Shown piece after piece: positions 1 to 7,925 of a DNA stretch of 11,921 nt. This DNA is from JBAYVY01 sp041674345 (GTDB lineage: Bacteria > Planctomycetota > Phycisphaerae > Phycisphaerales > Zrk34): the NCBI GenBank assembly GCA_041674345.1, contig JBAYVY010000072.1, positions 1 to 11,921 of the forward strand, read 5' to 3'. Both the position numbers and the translations under genes were made by a program. Every line of letters begins with the position of its first letter. Position 1 is the first letter of the stretch. Under the pieces are notes generated by a model that did not search any database, had not been told where the DNA came from, and saw nothing but the letters and a program-made list of their open reading frames with translations.

Positions 1-113
1 ACCATTGTTCCGCCGACCGACGCATACGCTTGGTCATCGAACCATTGTGATGGATATCTTCCATCCCCACAGCATCGCATCAGCCCACACGCCACAAAAG
101 ACGGGTTTTATGA

Positions 114-526
114 AACGCTTACTATCTCGGTGCTTACGGCTCGCCCGAAAGCCGTACCGAGTACGAGCGGATCATCGGTCAATGAGCTGGCCGGTGGGAA
201 GGTCGTTGAGCAATCCGCAAGGCAGGCGAGGCAGGCCGCTGACGCCGACGCCCCCGACCCCCGGACGATGACTGTGACGCAACTGGCTCGCGCGTACTGG
301 CGGATGCTCAAGGGCCGCTACAACATCGACCGAGATACCCGACTACCAAGCCATCCGCCCCCACGTCGCCCCCCAGGTCGAGGCGCTGATCGACATGATG
401 CTGCTGACCGGCGCACGCGCCGGTGAAGTCGTGGGGCTGCGGCTGGCTGACCTCAACACCACAGGCAAAATCCGGACCGCCCACGTCACCGATCACTTCG
501 GACTTCTGCTCGCGTTGTTCGTGTAA
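114..526 (+). pseudogene. Decayed tyrosine recombinase (phage-type integrase) remnant
   Basis: Three pieces of an integrase can be read in three successive frames. Positions 123-173 encode YLGAYGSPESRTEYERI, the N-terminal arm-type segment common in planctomycete site-specific recombinases, and this frame stops at 183. About 186-330 in the next frame encodes ELAGGKVVE and then VTQLARAYWRMLKGRY, resembling the start of the SAM-like core-binding domain. From 332 a third frame reads DYQAIRPHVAPQVEALIDM and LLTGARAGEVVGLRLADL, the start of the catalytic domain with the first catalytic Arg in TGARAGE, ending at TAA 524-526. Most of the core-binding domain and the rest of the catalytic domain (HxxR, Tyr nucleophile) are missing. 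Two frame changes plus deletions mean it cannot make an active recombinase. It is a trace of an old mobile element or integron-like insertion. Recognition is by family patterns; exact ends are uncertain. Confidence 0.75.
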
Positions 527-659
527 AAATGTTGTGATTGACGGGGCCGCCATCGAACAGGTGCGCCGTCCGTCATGCGCTGCCATCGAGACGCGGCTGC
601 GTTTTCATTTGCCAACGTAGCGGTGGCGGAGAAAATCGGGAGGCGTACAATGCTCGGCT
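527..659. other. Intergenic stretch before argC, no gene seen
   Basis: This stretch separates the integrase remnant from argC. The only translation signal is a GGGAGG purine run at 638-643, 16 bases upstream of the argC ATG, which is long for a ribosome binding site. An out-of-frame ATG at 650 lies nearer to it, but homology places the argC start at 660. No convincing -35/-10 pair or hairpin was found. Confidence 0.4.
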
Positions 660-1688
660 ATGAGCATTCGAGTCGCTATTGTCGGGCCGACGGGTTATAC
701 GGCGTTGTGGCTGGTGAAGCTGCTGGCGCGGCATCCCGAGGCGCGCGTCACCTATCTGGCGTCACAGCGCGAGCAGTTGCCGCACATCGCGGAGGAGTTC
801 CCGGAACTACTGGGCATTTGCGATCTGACCTGTCGGTCGATCGACGCGGCGGCGATCGCGCGCGAGTGCGATGCGGCGTTCATCCGTCTGCCTCACGTGG
901 CGGCGATGCAATACGTACCCGTGCTGCTGGAAGCGGGCGTGCGGGTGATCGACCTGTCCGCGGATTACCGACTGAGCGACCCCCGGAAGTATGAGTCGGT
1001 GTATGGACATGCGCATACGGACACGGCGAATCTGGCGAACGCGGTGTATGGACTGCCCGAGTTCAACGCCGCCAAACTTCCGGGGGCGAGATTGGTGGCC
1101 AATCCCGGTTGCTATCCGACGGCGGCGGCGCTGGCGATCGGACCGTTGCTGGCGAAGAAACTGGTGAAGCCGACGGGCATCGTCATCAATGCGTGTTCGG
1201 GGATCACGGGCGCGGGCCGAACGGCGAAGCCGCATCTGCATTTCCCGGAGATGAACGAGGCGTTTATGTGTTACGGCGCGGGAACGCACCGGCATCAGCC
1301 GGAGATCGAGCAAACGCTGACGGGGTTGATCGGCGAGGAAGTCAGGACGTTGTTTGTGCCGCACCTGTTGCCGGTGGACCGGGGGATTCACGAAACGATT
1401 TACATGGAGCCGGCGGATGACTTACTTCCGGGGGCGGGGGCGGAGGATGCGTTGTACGACGTGTACGAGGCGGCATATGCGAATGAGCCGTTCATACGGA
1501 TTCGGCTGGGCTTTCCGAATGTGAAGCATGTGCGGGATACGAATTATTGTGACCTGGCGGTGCGGGTGGCGGGCGGGAAGGTGATCGTGTTCAGCGTGAT
1601 CGACAACATGATCAAGGGGGCGAGCGGCCAGGCGATACAGAACATGAATCTGATGTTCGAGATGGAAGAGACCGCGGGGCTGAAGTAG
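660..1688 (+). CDS. argC: N-acetyl-gamma-glutamyl-phosphate reductase ArgC
   Basis: This cytoplasmic enzyme carries out the third step of arginine synthesis, the NADPH-dependent reduction of N-acetylglutamyl phosphate to the semialdehyde. The 342-residue length fits the family. An N-terminal Rossmann motif GPTGYT is at residues 9-14; the catalytic Cys is C151 in NPGCYPT; SGITGAGR (180-187) matches the family SGxSGAGR signature; and HRHQPEIEQ (210-218) holds the conserved histidine region. ATG 660 gives the normal N-terminus, MSIRVAIVG. Two small departures from the usual family sequence are Ala15 where GYTG normally has Gly, and LPHV (77-80) where LPHG is usual. The segment LLPGAGAEDALYD around residues 255-267 is encoded partly by a dispersed GC-rich 17-mer. 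No other arg genes are in the window. The stop codon TAG is the edge of a long palindrome. Confidence 0.97.
   Translation: MSIRVAIVGPTGYTALWLVKLLARHPEARVTYLASQREQLPHIAEEFPELLGICDLTCRSIDAAAIARECDAAFIRLPHVAAMQYVPVLLEAGVRVIDLSADYRLSDPRKYESVYGHAHTDTANLANAVYGLPEFNAAKLPGARLVANPGCYPTAAALAIGPLLAKKLVKPTGIVINACSGITGAGRTAKPHLHFPEMNEAFMCYGAGTHRHQPEIEQTLTGLIGEEVRTLFVPHLLPVDRGIHETIYMEPADDLLPGAGAEDALYDVYEAAYANEPFIRIRLGFPNVKHVRDTNYCDLAVRVAGGKVIVFSVIDNMIKGASGQAIQNMNLMFEMEETAGLK
1424..1440 (+). repeat. Dispersed GC-rich 17-mer, copy inside argC
   Basis: Reads ACTTCCGGGGGCGGGGG, the exact reverse complement of the copies at 1869 and 11860. It lies in the argC coding frame near the codons for LLPGAGA. The G-run strand continues to CGGAGG, giving four G-runs in about 20 bases. 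Confidence 0.8.
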
Positions 1689-1769
1689 ATGTTCAATGTT
1701 CAATGTGCGATGTGCGATGTCAGAGATTGCAATGCACATGGTACATTGCACATCGCACATTGAACATCT
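1687..1769. repeat. Long imperfect palindrome of short tandem units after argC
   Basis: The left arm at 1687-1720 and right arm at 1742-1769 pair over about 26 bp. The interruptions are one mismatch and a 7-base bulge, produced by an extra GTTCAAT unit at 1692-1705. Both arms are built from short units of the type ATGTTCA and ATGTGCG. The element begins at the argC stop codon and ends about 20 bases before the EAL gene. It lacks a clear T-run, so it is not a textbook terminator, but RNA from either strand would fold into a strong hairpin that could block read-through. The layout resembles dispersed palindromic elements more than a gene-specific signal. Confidence 0.85.
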
Positions 1770-1792
1770 CGTTAATCGTTTATTAATAAGAC

Positions 1793-2703
1793 ATGGGAAT
1801 CTTTTTTCCGATGAATGAACCGCAGCCGGTGTCAGCGGGGTCGGGCGAGTGCATCCGATCCGCAGTGGCCCCCGCCCCCGGAAGTGGGATCGCCCATGAA
1901 ACCGCTGGTGGGATCGTCCCTGGAAGCGGCGGGGAGCAGTTGCGGTTGTGGTATCAGCCGCGGGTGTCGCTGGCGGACAACACGCTGACGGGGTTCGAGG
2001 CGTTGCTGCGATGGGAGCACCCGACGCGGGGCATGGTCAGCCCGGGTCAGATCATCCCGCTGGCGGAGGACACGGGGCTGATCGTGCCGATCGGGTGGTG
2101 GGTGATCGAGGCGGCGTGCAAACAATTGGCGAAATGGACGGCGGCGCTGAACGAACATCGTGCGGCGAAGGTGAGCGTGAATCTGTCGAAGAAGCAGTTG
2201 TTCGAGCCGGGCTTCGCGGAGCGGGTGACGGAGATGATCGAACGATATGGCGTGGAGCCGTGGCGTCTGAACCTGGAGGTGACGGAGAGTACGATCATCA
2301 GCGGCGGGGAGAAGGTGCAGCAGGTGTTGCGGAACCTGCACGGGGCGGGGTTGTCGCTGTGGATCGACGATTTCGGGACGGGGGCCAGTTCGCTCAGTTG
2401 TTTGCATCAGTATCCGCTGTCGGTGTTGAAACTGACGCGCAGTTCGTGCGGAATATGGACGGGCGGATGGATTTCACGGCGATCACGCAGGCGGTGGTGA
2501 CGCTGGCGCATGCGTTGAAATTGCAAGTGGTGGCCGATGGGATCGAGACGGCGGGTCAACTGGCGTCGGTGCTGGCGCTGGAGGCGGACATGGCGCAGGG
2601 GTATCTGTTCAGCCCGCCGGTGCCGGCGGATCGCGCGACCCATATGCTGCGAAACGAAGTGTCGCTGTGGACGGTGGAACAGGGCGATTTCATGGCGGCG
2701 TGA
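1793..2703 (+). pseudogene. EAL-domain c-di-GMP phosphodiesterase, frameshifted
   Basis: This is an EAL-only protein of about 303 residues once the frame is restored. EAL domains hydrolyse cyclic di-GMP to pGpG in the cytoplasm. Seen in the first frame: EALLRWEHP (69-77), VSVNLS with metal-site Asn130, LEVTES with Glu162, IDDFGTG with Asp192/Asp193, and SVLKL with Lys213. At base 2434 the frame breaks. The next frame continues exactly where the family does: DAQFVRNM, then VADGIET and AQGYLFSPPVP, to TGA 2701-2703. One missing G after 2434 explains it; without it the protein ends at 2500 with an unrelated tail. No ribosome-slippage signal is seen, so this is mutation or sequencing error. The usual AEGxET motif reads ADGIET (Asp249 for the catalytic-loop Glu), so activity is doubtful even when repaired. 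The start may be ATG 1793 or ATG 1811; neither has a good Shine-Dalgarno sequence. No sensor or GGDEF domain is present. Confidence 0.85.
1869..1885 (-). repeat. Dispersed GC-rich 17-mer, copy inside the EAL gene 5' end
   Basis: CCCCCGCCCCCGGAAGT, identical to the copy at 11860-11876 and complementary to the copy at 1424-1440. It encodes APAPGS in the poorly conserved N-terminal extension of the EAL protein. It is followed by two near-identical GTGGGATCGyCC units at 1884 and about 1910. Confidence 0.8.
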
Positions 2704-2713
2704 GGGGAATCGG

Positions 2714-5700
2714 TCATTGTGTTGACGCGGCGGTCAGCGCGAGCAGCGCGGGGACGCCGGCGTTGTCTTTGCCGGGCAACAGGTCGATGGTGGTGATCGC
2801 CACATCGGGGCGGGGGTTGTTCCACTGTTTGCTGTACGCCACGGCGGTGAGTTTGCCGGTTTCGTAGGGCTTGGTCCAGGCGATCTGCGCGCCTGGAATG
2901 GTTTTGACGGCGGATTGCGAGTAGGACTCGACGTCGATCTCGGCGAGGATCGGGACGATTTCCTGTTTGCCGTCGGCGTAATGGACGACGTAGCGTCCAA
3001 GTTCAAAGGAGCGATTCTTTTTCAGATCGTCGGCATTGCGTTTGCGATCAACGCGTGCGGCCTGGAGGAAGAAGAGGGCGTCGGCCTTGCGGTTGACGAG
3101 GATGCCTTTGACTTCCTTGGGGAGGTTGCCGGGCACGTCCTTGCCGCCGAGCATGACGACGGTGGGCACGGGCGAGGTGGCGAAATCATAGACGTCGTAG
3201 GCCACGCCGGCGAAGGTATGGCGGCCGAGGGGGATGTCGGCGAAGGTGTGCGTCTTGTCGCCGAACCAGCCCTGTTCGTTGCGATAGGCGGTGGCGTATT
3301 TGGAGATGTCGATGGGTTGGTAATTGAGGTTGGCGCCGGCGATGATGGTTTTGCCTCCGGCGAAGGGAGCGTGGAGATTGTCGAGGATGGTGGCGAGGAT
3401 TCGGCGTTTTTTCAGCAGGTTTTCAGGCACTTCCTCGTTGTCCTTGAACAGCAGGTTGCACAGCACGATGCCGCCTTTGCCCTGGGGATAGGAGACCAGC
3501 CCGCCGACGTTGAGCATGGGTTTGACTTTTTCGTAGAAATCGGGCGAGCGTTGGGCCTTGAGATAGATATTGTCGATGCCGACGTTGAGCGGCTTACCGG
3601 GAATGAGTTGCCAACCGGCGATTTGAATGGTCAGATGTTTGGCGGGGCGGGGGGGATTGATGTCGAAGGTTTGTTCGGAGCCGTCGGGTTGGAGGGTGAG
3701 GGGGAGTTTATTCGCCTCATCGCCGTCGAAGATCAGGTTCACCCGGGTGGTGGGATTGTAATTCATGCTGGCGATGTGGGTGTATTGCGTGATGGTCTGC
3801 GGCGAGGGGAAGTCGAGTTGGATGTCGAAGGGCTTGCCGTCCGCGGGGATGGGGAAGTCGATGATGAGAGGCCAGCCGTCGGCGCCGACGAAGCCGTTGA
3901 CGATGTTGTCGTAGGCATGAAAGGAGGACTTGGCGAAGGGAGCGACCTCATCGAGATCGACGATGAAGCTGAACTGATCGCCGACGGTGTAGTTGCCGTC
4001 ACGGAAGCCGAAGATGCGCTTGGAGGTGTAGAGGACGATATCTCGCGCGGTCAGCCCGGCGGTGAGGGGATTGCGAACGGGCGGGAAGGTGATGCGTTGG
4101 CGTTTGAAGGGCCGGATCAGATGTTCGACGCCGACGATTTTGTTGTAATCGGCCAGTCCGTCGGGGGTGAGGTTGTTGAAGACGATCCATCCGCCGGCGT
4201 CGGTGAAGGCGCGCAATTGGGGCAGGTTTTCGGCGAGGATTTTGAGGTTGGCCGGTGAAGCGGACATGACCACGATGCCGGTCTTGCCGGACGAGATCGC
4301 GGCCAGCGGATCGGCGGCCGGCGCGTATTGCAGGCCCATGCCGTCGATCGCGGCGGAGAGCGTGGGCAGATCGGCGGCGACCGCGGCGACCGGCCGGTGG
4401 AACAGCTTGTACGTGGCGGCATAGTTCAGCAGGTTCAGCATGACTTGCCGCGCCGGGGCGCAATCGGCGAGTTTTTCGCCGACGAGCAACTGGTTCAGCA
4501 GCATCAGCCCGTCGTTGACCGGCACTTCAATCAGCGCGCTGTAATTCAACAGATCGTGACATTGCACCAGGGACTTGGCGCCGCTTTGCGGCTGTTGATA
4601 GGCGTTGCGATAGACCCGCGCGTCATTGCCCCAGGTGAAGAAGTCTTTCTGTCGCAAACCGGCCAGCAGCGGATGTTCCATGTTTTCGCCGAAGGCGACC
4701 TGGCCGGTGTTCACCGCCGCGTCGATCACGGCGGGCAGCGCCTGGAACTTCAGCGGATTTTTCTGATCGAGCACGATCAATCGCCGGCCGGTCGCAACGT
4801 AGGCGGCGAACTTGCTGGAGGTGCTGTCGGTGACATCGATCGCGTCCGTGCCGATCAGCAGAATGCGCCCGGAGTCGGGCAGCGTTGCGATGTCGTTCAG
4901 CGCGGTGAAGGCGATGCGGTGTTGTCCGAGGAAGGGAGTCACGCTGTTGTTCGGATCATAGACCAGCAGGTCGCCGGGCTTGAGCGCGGCGATGCCGGGG
5001 GGCAACGGCTGATCGTCCGCCGTGGGCAACACGGACACCTGCTTGACATCGTGATACACCGGCTGCCCCTTGACCGACAGGTCGAGCGACAGCGTGCCCT
5101 CCAATCGCTGTTTCGTGGCGGGCAGGGTGAGTTCGACGTTGAACTTTTCATTTTCGCCGGCGGGAACGGCGTGTTCGGTGGTGTTGGAAGCGACGACCTG
5201 ATCGCCGAGGGTCAGTTTCCAGGTGAAGGTGATGGGATCGTCGTGGCGGGTGTCGTTGAAGATGCCGAAGGTGCGGGAAACTTTCTGACCGGAGCCGAAC
5301 GACCAGTCCCACTGCCGGCAGAAGACGGCGCGATGACTGAAGGAGTTGTAGAAGCTGCCGTCGGTGTCGTGCTGGCCCATCCAGTAGTGCCAGCCGCCGA
5401 TGCCGACCCAGCGATAACCCTCGGTGAGGATGCGTGCCCAAAGTCCGCCGGCGGGCAGGTTGCCGGTTTTGCCGATGAACACGGATTCACCGCCGAGGTA
5501 GGACAGTTCGGGGTGGTTGCCGGCGAGGAAGATTTCCTCACCGATGAAACGGGGGCGTTTCCGGTCCCATTCCCAGCGTTTGCGTCCGCCGCCGGTGGTG
5601 TTGGGTTCGTAGGCGAGATTGGGATATTCGGTGATCGAGCCGGTGGTGTAGTGATCGCCGTGGACCGGCAGGGAATTGTCCTTCAGCGCCCCCCCGCCGT

Positions 5701-7732
5701 CGATCATCACCGGGCGCGTGGGATCGACTTTCCCGACCGCCTCGGCGACTTCCTTGGTCACCGGTTCCCACTTGTCGCACTGGTTCATGTTGATGATGTT
5801 GACGTATTGGAACTCGTTTTCAATCGACCAGATCATGATCGACGGGTGATTGCGTTCACCCCTGACCCACGCCGTCACCTGGTCTTTCCAGTGGCCGGCC
5901 AGTTCCGGCAGCGGTTGATAGCTCATCAGTTCCCCGTCCAGAATGCCGGTGCGACGGATCACCACGCCATGCGCGTCCGACCAATCCAAAACCTGATTCG
6001 GCGACATCTCCGGCGCAGGCCCCCAATGAATGCCCCAGAAGCGCATGTTCGTCTGGTGCGTCTTGTGATAGAAGTCCAGCCAGGCTTCCTTGTTGGGCTG
6101 TCCGAAGCAATCGGCCCATGCGTGATACTTCACGCCGTTGAGTTTGAAGTGGATGCCGTCCATCGTCCACTGGCGATAGCCGAACCGCGTGTCCGACACA
6201 TCCAGCACTTTCTCGCCCGTCCGCACCGTCACGCGCAGATCATACAGATTCGGCGCATCGGGCCACCACAACTTCGCATCGGCCCAGGGACCGGCGATCT
6301 CGACGGTTTGCGTCGCGCCGGCGTCCAGCGAGAACGCGCCGGCCGGCAACGTCACCGCCACTTTGCCCGTCGCCGGGTCCACCGCTTCGCACACCACCTG
6401 ACCGGCCACCGCCGCGTTCGTCGCATTCGTCAGCGTCACTTCCGCCGCCAACTTCTTATCCGCCACCAGCGGCTTGACGAACACATCGCCGGCGTACACC
6501 GGCCCGGCGGCGGTCAGCGTCGGCGCGTCCAATATGCCCGATTCCGAGTGGCCCCAGACCGGATACACCAAACGCTGCCACCCCTGATGGAAATACCCCT
6601 CCGGCATGTTGAACATCTTTCGCAGCACCATCGGGTTCTTCGGATCGTTCTCATACCCGTACCACGCATCGCGGATGCCCACCAGAATCTCATTGACCTG
6701 ACCCGGCTTGACCGCCTTGCTCACGTCCACGCTGTAACTGGCCAGCGGATTCTTGTCGAACCCGCACAACTGCCCGTTGACATACACCGTCGTGTTCAGA
6801 CTGTTCAGCGGAAACGTCATGAACATCGAACGCCCCGCGTATCCCGCCGGCACATTCACCTTCGTGCGATACCACAGACGATGCGCGAGCAACAGGTCCG
6901 GCCGCGACTTGTTGCGATCCGACGGAACCGGAATCGCGCTCCAGGCCGCTTGCTCGTTCATCCGCCGCATCGGCACCGCGATGTCCGCCGGCGGAAGCTG
7001 CTCATCGTCCCGGCAAACCTCCCATTGCCCGTTCAGCGGCAAGGTCTCGCGATTCTGCGCGCCGGTCGGCGCGGGCAACACGAACACCTGCTCCGCCGCC
7101 TGACGATCCGCGTCCGTGCGATAAACCTCATCCGGCTTGAACTTCGAGTGAGGCGAAAACTTCCCGCCATACACACACAACGCATCCGATGCGTACAACA
7201 CGCGATCAAACTGCCCCTTGGCGTTTTTCAACTTCGGCAGACGGATTTGCAGATTGTGCCGCCCCGCCGCCAAGTCCGCCTCGCCCATCTTCAGCCACGC
7301 CACTTCGGTCCAGCGGCTCAACTCCATGCAGTCGGTCGTCAGTTCCGTCGCCTCGATCCGCTTCCATTCGCCGTCGTCGATGCGCCACTCGAACGCCGAT
7401 CGCACGAACTCGAATCCGATGCGGTTCCACACCTCATGCTTCCCGCCCGCGACCGCCGGAAAATCGTAAGTCAGAACGATGCCCTCCTCCGGCACTTCCT
7501 TGGCCACCTTGCCCGCCTCGACCGACACCAGCAGCCACTTGCCCTCGCTCAGCCACTCGGCATGAGCCGCCCCCGCGCCGCTGACTTTCTGACTGGCCTG
7601 GGTCGGGTTTTCGCCCTCCATCCAGCAATACCCCGCCGGTTCCGCCGCCCGCGCACAGGCGACGGTCAGCGACATCGCAACGGCGAACAGCACGACAACG
7701 CGGAAACACCAGCGGGCGGATCGGTCATTCAT
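2714..7732 (-). CDS. Giant secreted GH2-type glycoside hydrolase with GATase-like and carbohydrate-binding-like domains
   Basis: This is a 1672-residue exported protein that probably cleaves a beta-linked glycoside outside the cytoplasm. The start is set at 7732 (MNDRSARWCF) because AAAGGA (7740-7745) sits 7 bases upstream and a signal peptide follows, with cleavage near residues 29-30 (ARA/A). Domains by eye: CBM6/35-like sandwich 35-190; GH2 sugar-binding jelly roll about 230-400 (YVNGQLCGF); Ig-like about 410-520; TIM barrel about 525-815. The barrel has NMRFWG (562-567), LDWSDAHGV, NHPSIMIWSIENE with Glu640 as likely acid/base, and FIGEE (729-733) as the likely nucleophile region. Then come an Ig-like segment, a Rossmann/glutamine-amidotransferase-like region 915-1115, a second such region 1126-1215 interrupted by an F5/8-type sandwich 1265-1395 and resuming 1400-1465, and a C-terminal PVC-type beta domain 1487-1668. 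No amidotransferase Cys elbow is visible, so those regions look structural. Substrate is unknown. Its stop is 10 bases from the convergent EAL stop. Confidence 0.9.
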   Translation of the reverse strand: MNDRSARWCFRVVVLFAVAMSLTVACARAAEPAGYCWMEGENPTQASQKVSGAGAAHAEWLSEGKWLLVSVEAGKVAKEVPEEGIVLTYDFPAVAGGKHEVWNRIGFEFVRSAFEWRIDDGEWKRIEATELTTDCMELSRWTEVAWLKMGEADLAAGRHNLQIRLPKLKNAKGQFDRVLYASDALCVYGGKFSPHSKFKPDEVYRTDADRQAAEQVFVLPAPTGAQNRETLPLNGQWEVCRDDEQLPPADIAVPMRRMNEQAAWSAIPVPSDRNKSRPDLLLAHRLWYRTKVNVPAGYAGRSMFMTFPLNSLNTTVYVNGQLCGFDKNPLASYSVDVSKAVKPGQVNEILVGIRDAWYGYENDPKNPMVLRKMFNMPEGYFHQGWQRLVYPVWGHSESGILDAPTLTAAGPVYAGDVFVKPLVADKKLAAEVTLTNATNAAVAGQVVCEAVDPATGKVAVTLPAGAFSLDAGATQTVEIAGPWADAKLWWPDAPNLYDLRVTVRTGEKVLDVSDTRFGYRQWTMDGIHFKLNGVKYHAWADCFGQPNKEAWLDFYHKTHQTNMRFWGIHWGPAPEMSPNQVLDWSDAHGVVIRRTGILDGELMSYQPLPELAGHWKDQVTAWVRGERNHPSIMIWSIENEFQYVNIINMNQCDKWEPVTKEVAEAVGKVDPTRPVMIDGGGALKDNSLPVHGDHYTTGSITEYPNLAYEPNTTGGGRKRWEWDRKRPRFIGEEIFLAGNHPELSYLGGESVFIGKTGNLPAGGLWARILTEGYRWVGIGGWHYWMGQHDTDGSFYNSFSHRAVFCRQWDWSFGSGQKVSRTFGIFNDTRHDDPITFTWKLTLGDQVVASNTTEHAVPAGENEKFNVELTLPATKQRLEGTLSLDLSVKGQPVYHDVKQVSVLPTADDQPLPPGIAALKPGDLLVYDPNNSVTPFLGQHRIAFTALNDIATLPDSGRILLIGTDAIDVTDSTSSKFAAYVATGRRLIVLDQKNPLKFQALPAVIDAAVNTGQVAFGENMEHPLLAGLRQKDFFTWGNDARVYRNAYQQPQSGAKSLVQCHDLLNYSALIEVPVNDGLMLLNQLLVGEKLADCAPARQVMLNLLNYAATYKLFHRPVAAVAADLPTLSAAIDGMGLQYAPAADPLAAISSGKTGIVVMSASPANLKILAENLPQLRAFTDAGGWIVFNNLTPDGLADYNKIVGVEHLIRPFKRQRITFPPVRNPLTAGLTARDIVLYTSKRIFGFRDGNYTVGDQFSFIVDLDEVAPFAKSSFHAYDNIVNGFVGADGWPLIIDFPIPADGKPFDIQLDFPSPQTITQYTHIASMNYNPTTRVNLIFDGDEANKLPLTLQPDGSEQTFDINPPRPAKHLTIQIAGWQLIPGKPLNVGIDNIYLKAQRSPDFYEKVKPMLNVGGLVSYPQGKGGIVLCNLLFKDNEEVPENLLKKRRILATILDNLHAPFAGGKTIIAGANLNYQPIDISKYATAYRNEQGWFGDKTHTFADIPLGRHTFAGVAYDVYDFATSPVPTVVMLGGKDVPGNLPKEVKGILVNRKADALFFLQAARVDRKRNADDLKKNRSFELGRYVVHYADGKQEIVPILAEIDVESYSQSAVKTIPGAQIAWTKPYETGKLTAVAYSKQWNNPRPDVAITTIDLLPGKDNAGVPALLALTAASTQ

Positions 7733-7739
7733 CGAAACA

Positions 7740-7745
7740 TCCTTT
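7740..7745 (-). promoter_or_regulatory. Ribosome binding site that fixes the GH2 start
   Basis: On the minus strand this reads AAAGGA, 7 bases upstream of the ATG at 7732. It rules in the internal Met that begins the signal peptide over the upstream Met at 7801, whose extra 23 residues do not look like a signal peptide. Confidence 0.7.
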
Positions 7746-7925
7746 GTTATGAAGGGAACACAGCGAACGGATTCCGGCCATGCGTCAGCCGGCCTTCCCA
7801 CTGCTCTGATTCAAGACGTCCGGCATGAAAAGATTATTCCCGAAGATTCGCCAAGAAAATCGCCGCCAATCCATCGGTAAAGGGAACAGGCAACCCATGC
7901 TTCAACGCGACGACTATAGCATGAT
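7746..7925. other. Spacer between pseudopilin and GH2 gene, no gene seen
   Basis: About 180 bases separate the pseudopilin stop from the GH2 Shine-Dalgarno sequence. No T-tailed hairpin or convincing -35/-10 pair was found on the minus strand; the AT-richer stretch around 7828-7865 is the most likely place for one. Co-transcription of the two minus-strand genes is possible but not shown. Confidence 0.4.

Noticed and set aside
2425..2445. Programmed ribosomal frameshift in the EAL gene
   Set aside because: No slippery heptamer, and no downstream stimulatory hairpin recognised; one missing G explains the break.
4328..7828. A stop-free plus-strand frame of 1166 codons opposite the GH2 gene, with another of 447 codons at 2915-4258
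   Set aside because: They lie wholly antisense to a gene with clear domains and a signal peptide, and their translations are low-complexity (His/Arg/Gly rich). They are the expected mirror of GC-rich codon use.
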